Part shown: one piece after another, positions 5,709 through 6,872 of the stretch
Layout: each line of letters starts with the position of its first letter
Position numbering within the stretch: the stretch's first letter is position 1
Assembly (NCBI GenBank): GCA_964501915.1
Contig: CAZCVP010000300.1
Coordinates: 1-6,872, forward strand
Reading direction: 5' to 3'
DNA: 6,872 bases
From: CAYFPX01 sp964501915
GTDB taxonomy: Bacteria > Myxococcota_A > UBA796 > CAJQPC01
Notes under the pieces: generated by a model
Databases searched by the model: none
What the model was told of the DNA's origin: nothing
What the model saw: the letters and a program-made list of their open reading frames with translations, nothing else
Program-made: the position numbers and the translations under genes

Positions 5709-6872
5709 CCCTCGCCCTGCTGCTGGCGGCGTGCTCCGGCGACGCGCTCGACACCGGCCCGGCCTGCGCGGAGGGGGAGCACCTCTCCGGTGGAGCCTGC
5801 GTCCCCGAAGCCTGTGGCCGCGGGCGGTGGGGCGACGCCGTGGGTGACGTGTGGGTGGACGGCTCCGCAGCGCCCGGCGGTGACGGCGACCAGGAGGCAC
5901 CCTTCGCCACGATCGGCGAGGCGCTCGCCCTCGGACAACCCCTCACCATCGCGGTGGCCTCGGGGACCTACCCCGAGTCGCTGCGCCTCGAGAGCGGCCA
6001 GGACGACGTCACCGTGGTGGGCCGCTGCGCCGACCTGGTGACCGTCGATGCCAGCGGCCTGGACGACGAGACCGGCCTCCTGGCCCTCGGGCGCTCGTCC
6101 AAGTCCTGGACCGTGGTGGGGCTCACCGTGCTCGGCGGCTTCCCGGGGGTCTACCTCGTCGGCGGCCGCCTCACCCTGCGCGAGGTGGTCATCACGGAGA
6201 GTCGAATCGCCGGTGTGCTGGTCGTCGAGGTGGACTCGGACCTGGTGCTCGAGGACGTGGTGGTGCGCGACGTCCGCGAGGAAGACGTGCCACCGGTGGG
6301 GGTGGTGGGCTACGGCATCGACGTGGAGGAGGGGGCCGACCTGGTCGCTACCGGGCTCCGCATCGAGAACGCCTACCGCATCGGGCTGCTCGCCACCGGG
6401 ACCGGCTCGGAGCTGGACCTGACCGACGTGGAGATCAGCGGGACCCGCCCCACCGACGGCGGGGTCGGCGTCGGCCTCTCCCTCGCCGACGAAGCCAGCG
6501 TCCGCGCCACGGGCCTGGTGGTCGCGGACTGCGCCGGAGCCGGGGTGCTCGTGAGCGGCGAGGCCCAGGCCGACCTCGGCGACGCCTGGATCCGGGACAC
6601 ACGGGCGACCCACGAGGACACCCAGGGGATCCAGGCCAGCTACGGCGGCCAGCTCTCGCTGGCGGGTGCCCGGATCACCGGCACCGAGGGCGTCGGCCTC
6701 GGGCTCCTCGACGAGGGCACCCACGCCACCCTGAACGAGGTGGAGATCTCGGGCGCCACAGACCCCGGCAAGGGCGACCGTGCCGGGGGCATCCACGTCC
6801 AGTGGCAGGCCTCCGCCGAGCTCGATGGCTGCTCCGTGGCCGACAAGGATGGCCGCGGACTCCAGATCGCCG
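5705..6872 (+). CDS. Second beta-helix lipoprotein, paralogue of the preceding gene, cut by the window end
   Basis: 389 complete codons, with no stop before the window end. Seen: a very short hydrophobic start (MTLALLLAACS) with a lipobox LAAC at C10 and serine at +2. A small cysteine-bearing segment (C21, C32, C37) leads into GRWGDA, then the acidic DG-rich cap with APFATIGEAL (65-74) and VVGRCADLVTVDAS (104-117). These correspond in order to the cap of the preceding protein (TWGEI, APFGTLEAAL, LEGCGTDETTLQGS). Beyond about residue 115 come repeated short beta-strand coils, for example LRIENAYRIGLLATG, LVVADCAGAGVLVSG and ARITGTEGVGLGLLDEG, again indicating a parallel beta-helix. The start overlaps the upstream stop as ATGA, and AAGGA touches the ATG directly, so translation is probably coupled to the first gene. 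The short signal peptide lacks the usual basic residues, which leaves some doubt about the start. Function is unknown; probably an outer-membrane surface lipoprotein. Confidence 0.83.
   Translation, partial: MTLALLLAACSGDALDTGPACAEGEHLSGGACVPEACGRGRWGDAVGDVWVDGSAAPGGDGDQEAPFATIGEALALGQPLTIAVASGTYPESLRLESGQDDVTVVGRCADLVTVDASGLDDETGLLALGRSSKSWTVVGLTVLGGFPGVYLVGGRLTLREVVITESRIAGVLVVEVDSDLVLEDVVVRDVREEDVPPVGVVGYGIDVEEGADLVATGLRIENAYRIGLLATGTGSELDLTDVEISGTRPTDGGVGVGLSLADEASVRATGLVVADCAGAGVLVSGEAQADLGDAWIRDTRATHEDTQGIQASYGGQLSLAGARITGTEGVGLGLLDEGTHATLNEVEISGATDPGKGDRAGGIHVQWQASAELDGCSVADKDGRGLQIA

Noticed and set aside
4248..5900. Upstream extension of the NHL frame on the minus strand
   Set aside because: It crosses the intergenic region and is antisense to both lipoprotein genes; the NHL product makes sense only from 4247.
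5447..6796. Minus-strand open frame of 449 aa opposite the second lipoprotein
   Set aside because: The plus strand encodes a lipobox protein with beta-helix repeats paralogous to its neighbour; the minus-strand product looks like a shadow.

Overview
The window is strongly GC-rich, with G or C at most third codon positions and long antisense shadow ORFs. It carries five tightly packed protein genes and no RNA genes, mobile elements or CRISPR. The content suggests a Gram-negative environmental bacterium, most likely a Myxococcota or former Deltaproteobacteria lineage. The pointers are multiheme c-type cytochromes, serine-, glycine- and aspartate-rich lipoproteins with 'DSG/DTG' linkers after the lipobox, and DUF1565-like parallel beta-helix surface proteins. 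This placement comes from gene style only and has not been checked by a search.

Left part, minus strand (4247 down to 92): a three-gene operon whose genes overlap by four bases (ATGA) at both junctions. In transcription order it encodes (i) a membrane-anchored six-bladed NHL beta-propeller of 312 aa, (ii) a secreted 16-heme cytochrome c of 590 aa built from doubled-CXXCH modules, and (iii) a 483-aa NapC/NirT-family inner-membrane cytochrome with three predicted transmembrane helices and six heme sites, the first spaced CX3CH. Together they offer up to 22 hemes. The simplest reading is an electron-transfer module: the NapC/NirT protein takes electrons from membrane quinol (or returns them), the 16-heme protein carries them through the periplasm or beyond, and the NHL protein acts as scaffold or assembly partner. 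No terminal reductase, outer-membrane porin or electron acceptor is visible, so direction and partner are unknown.

Middle (4248-4448): a 201-bp divergent intergenic region. It holds good ribosome binding sites at both edges and a perfect 8+8 bp inverted repeat at 4324-4347 that could be an operator.

Right part, plus strand (4449 to the window end): two tandem, related lipoprotein genes, again overlapping by ATGA. Both encode a lipobox, a DG-rich N-terminal cap and a long parallel beta-helix. The second runs off the end of the window. They are probably surface-exposed, and a link to the cytochrome operon is suggested only by the shared promoter region.

The first 91 bases lie downstream of the cytochrome operon and hold nothing that can be called with confidence.
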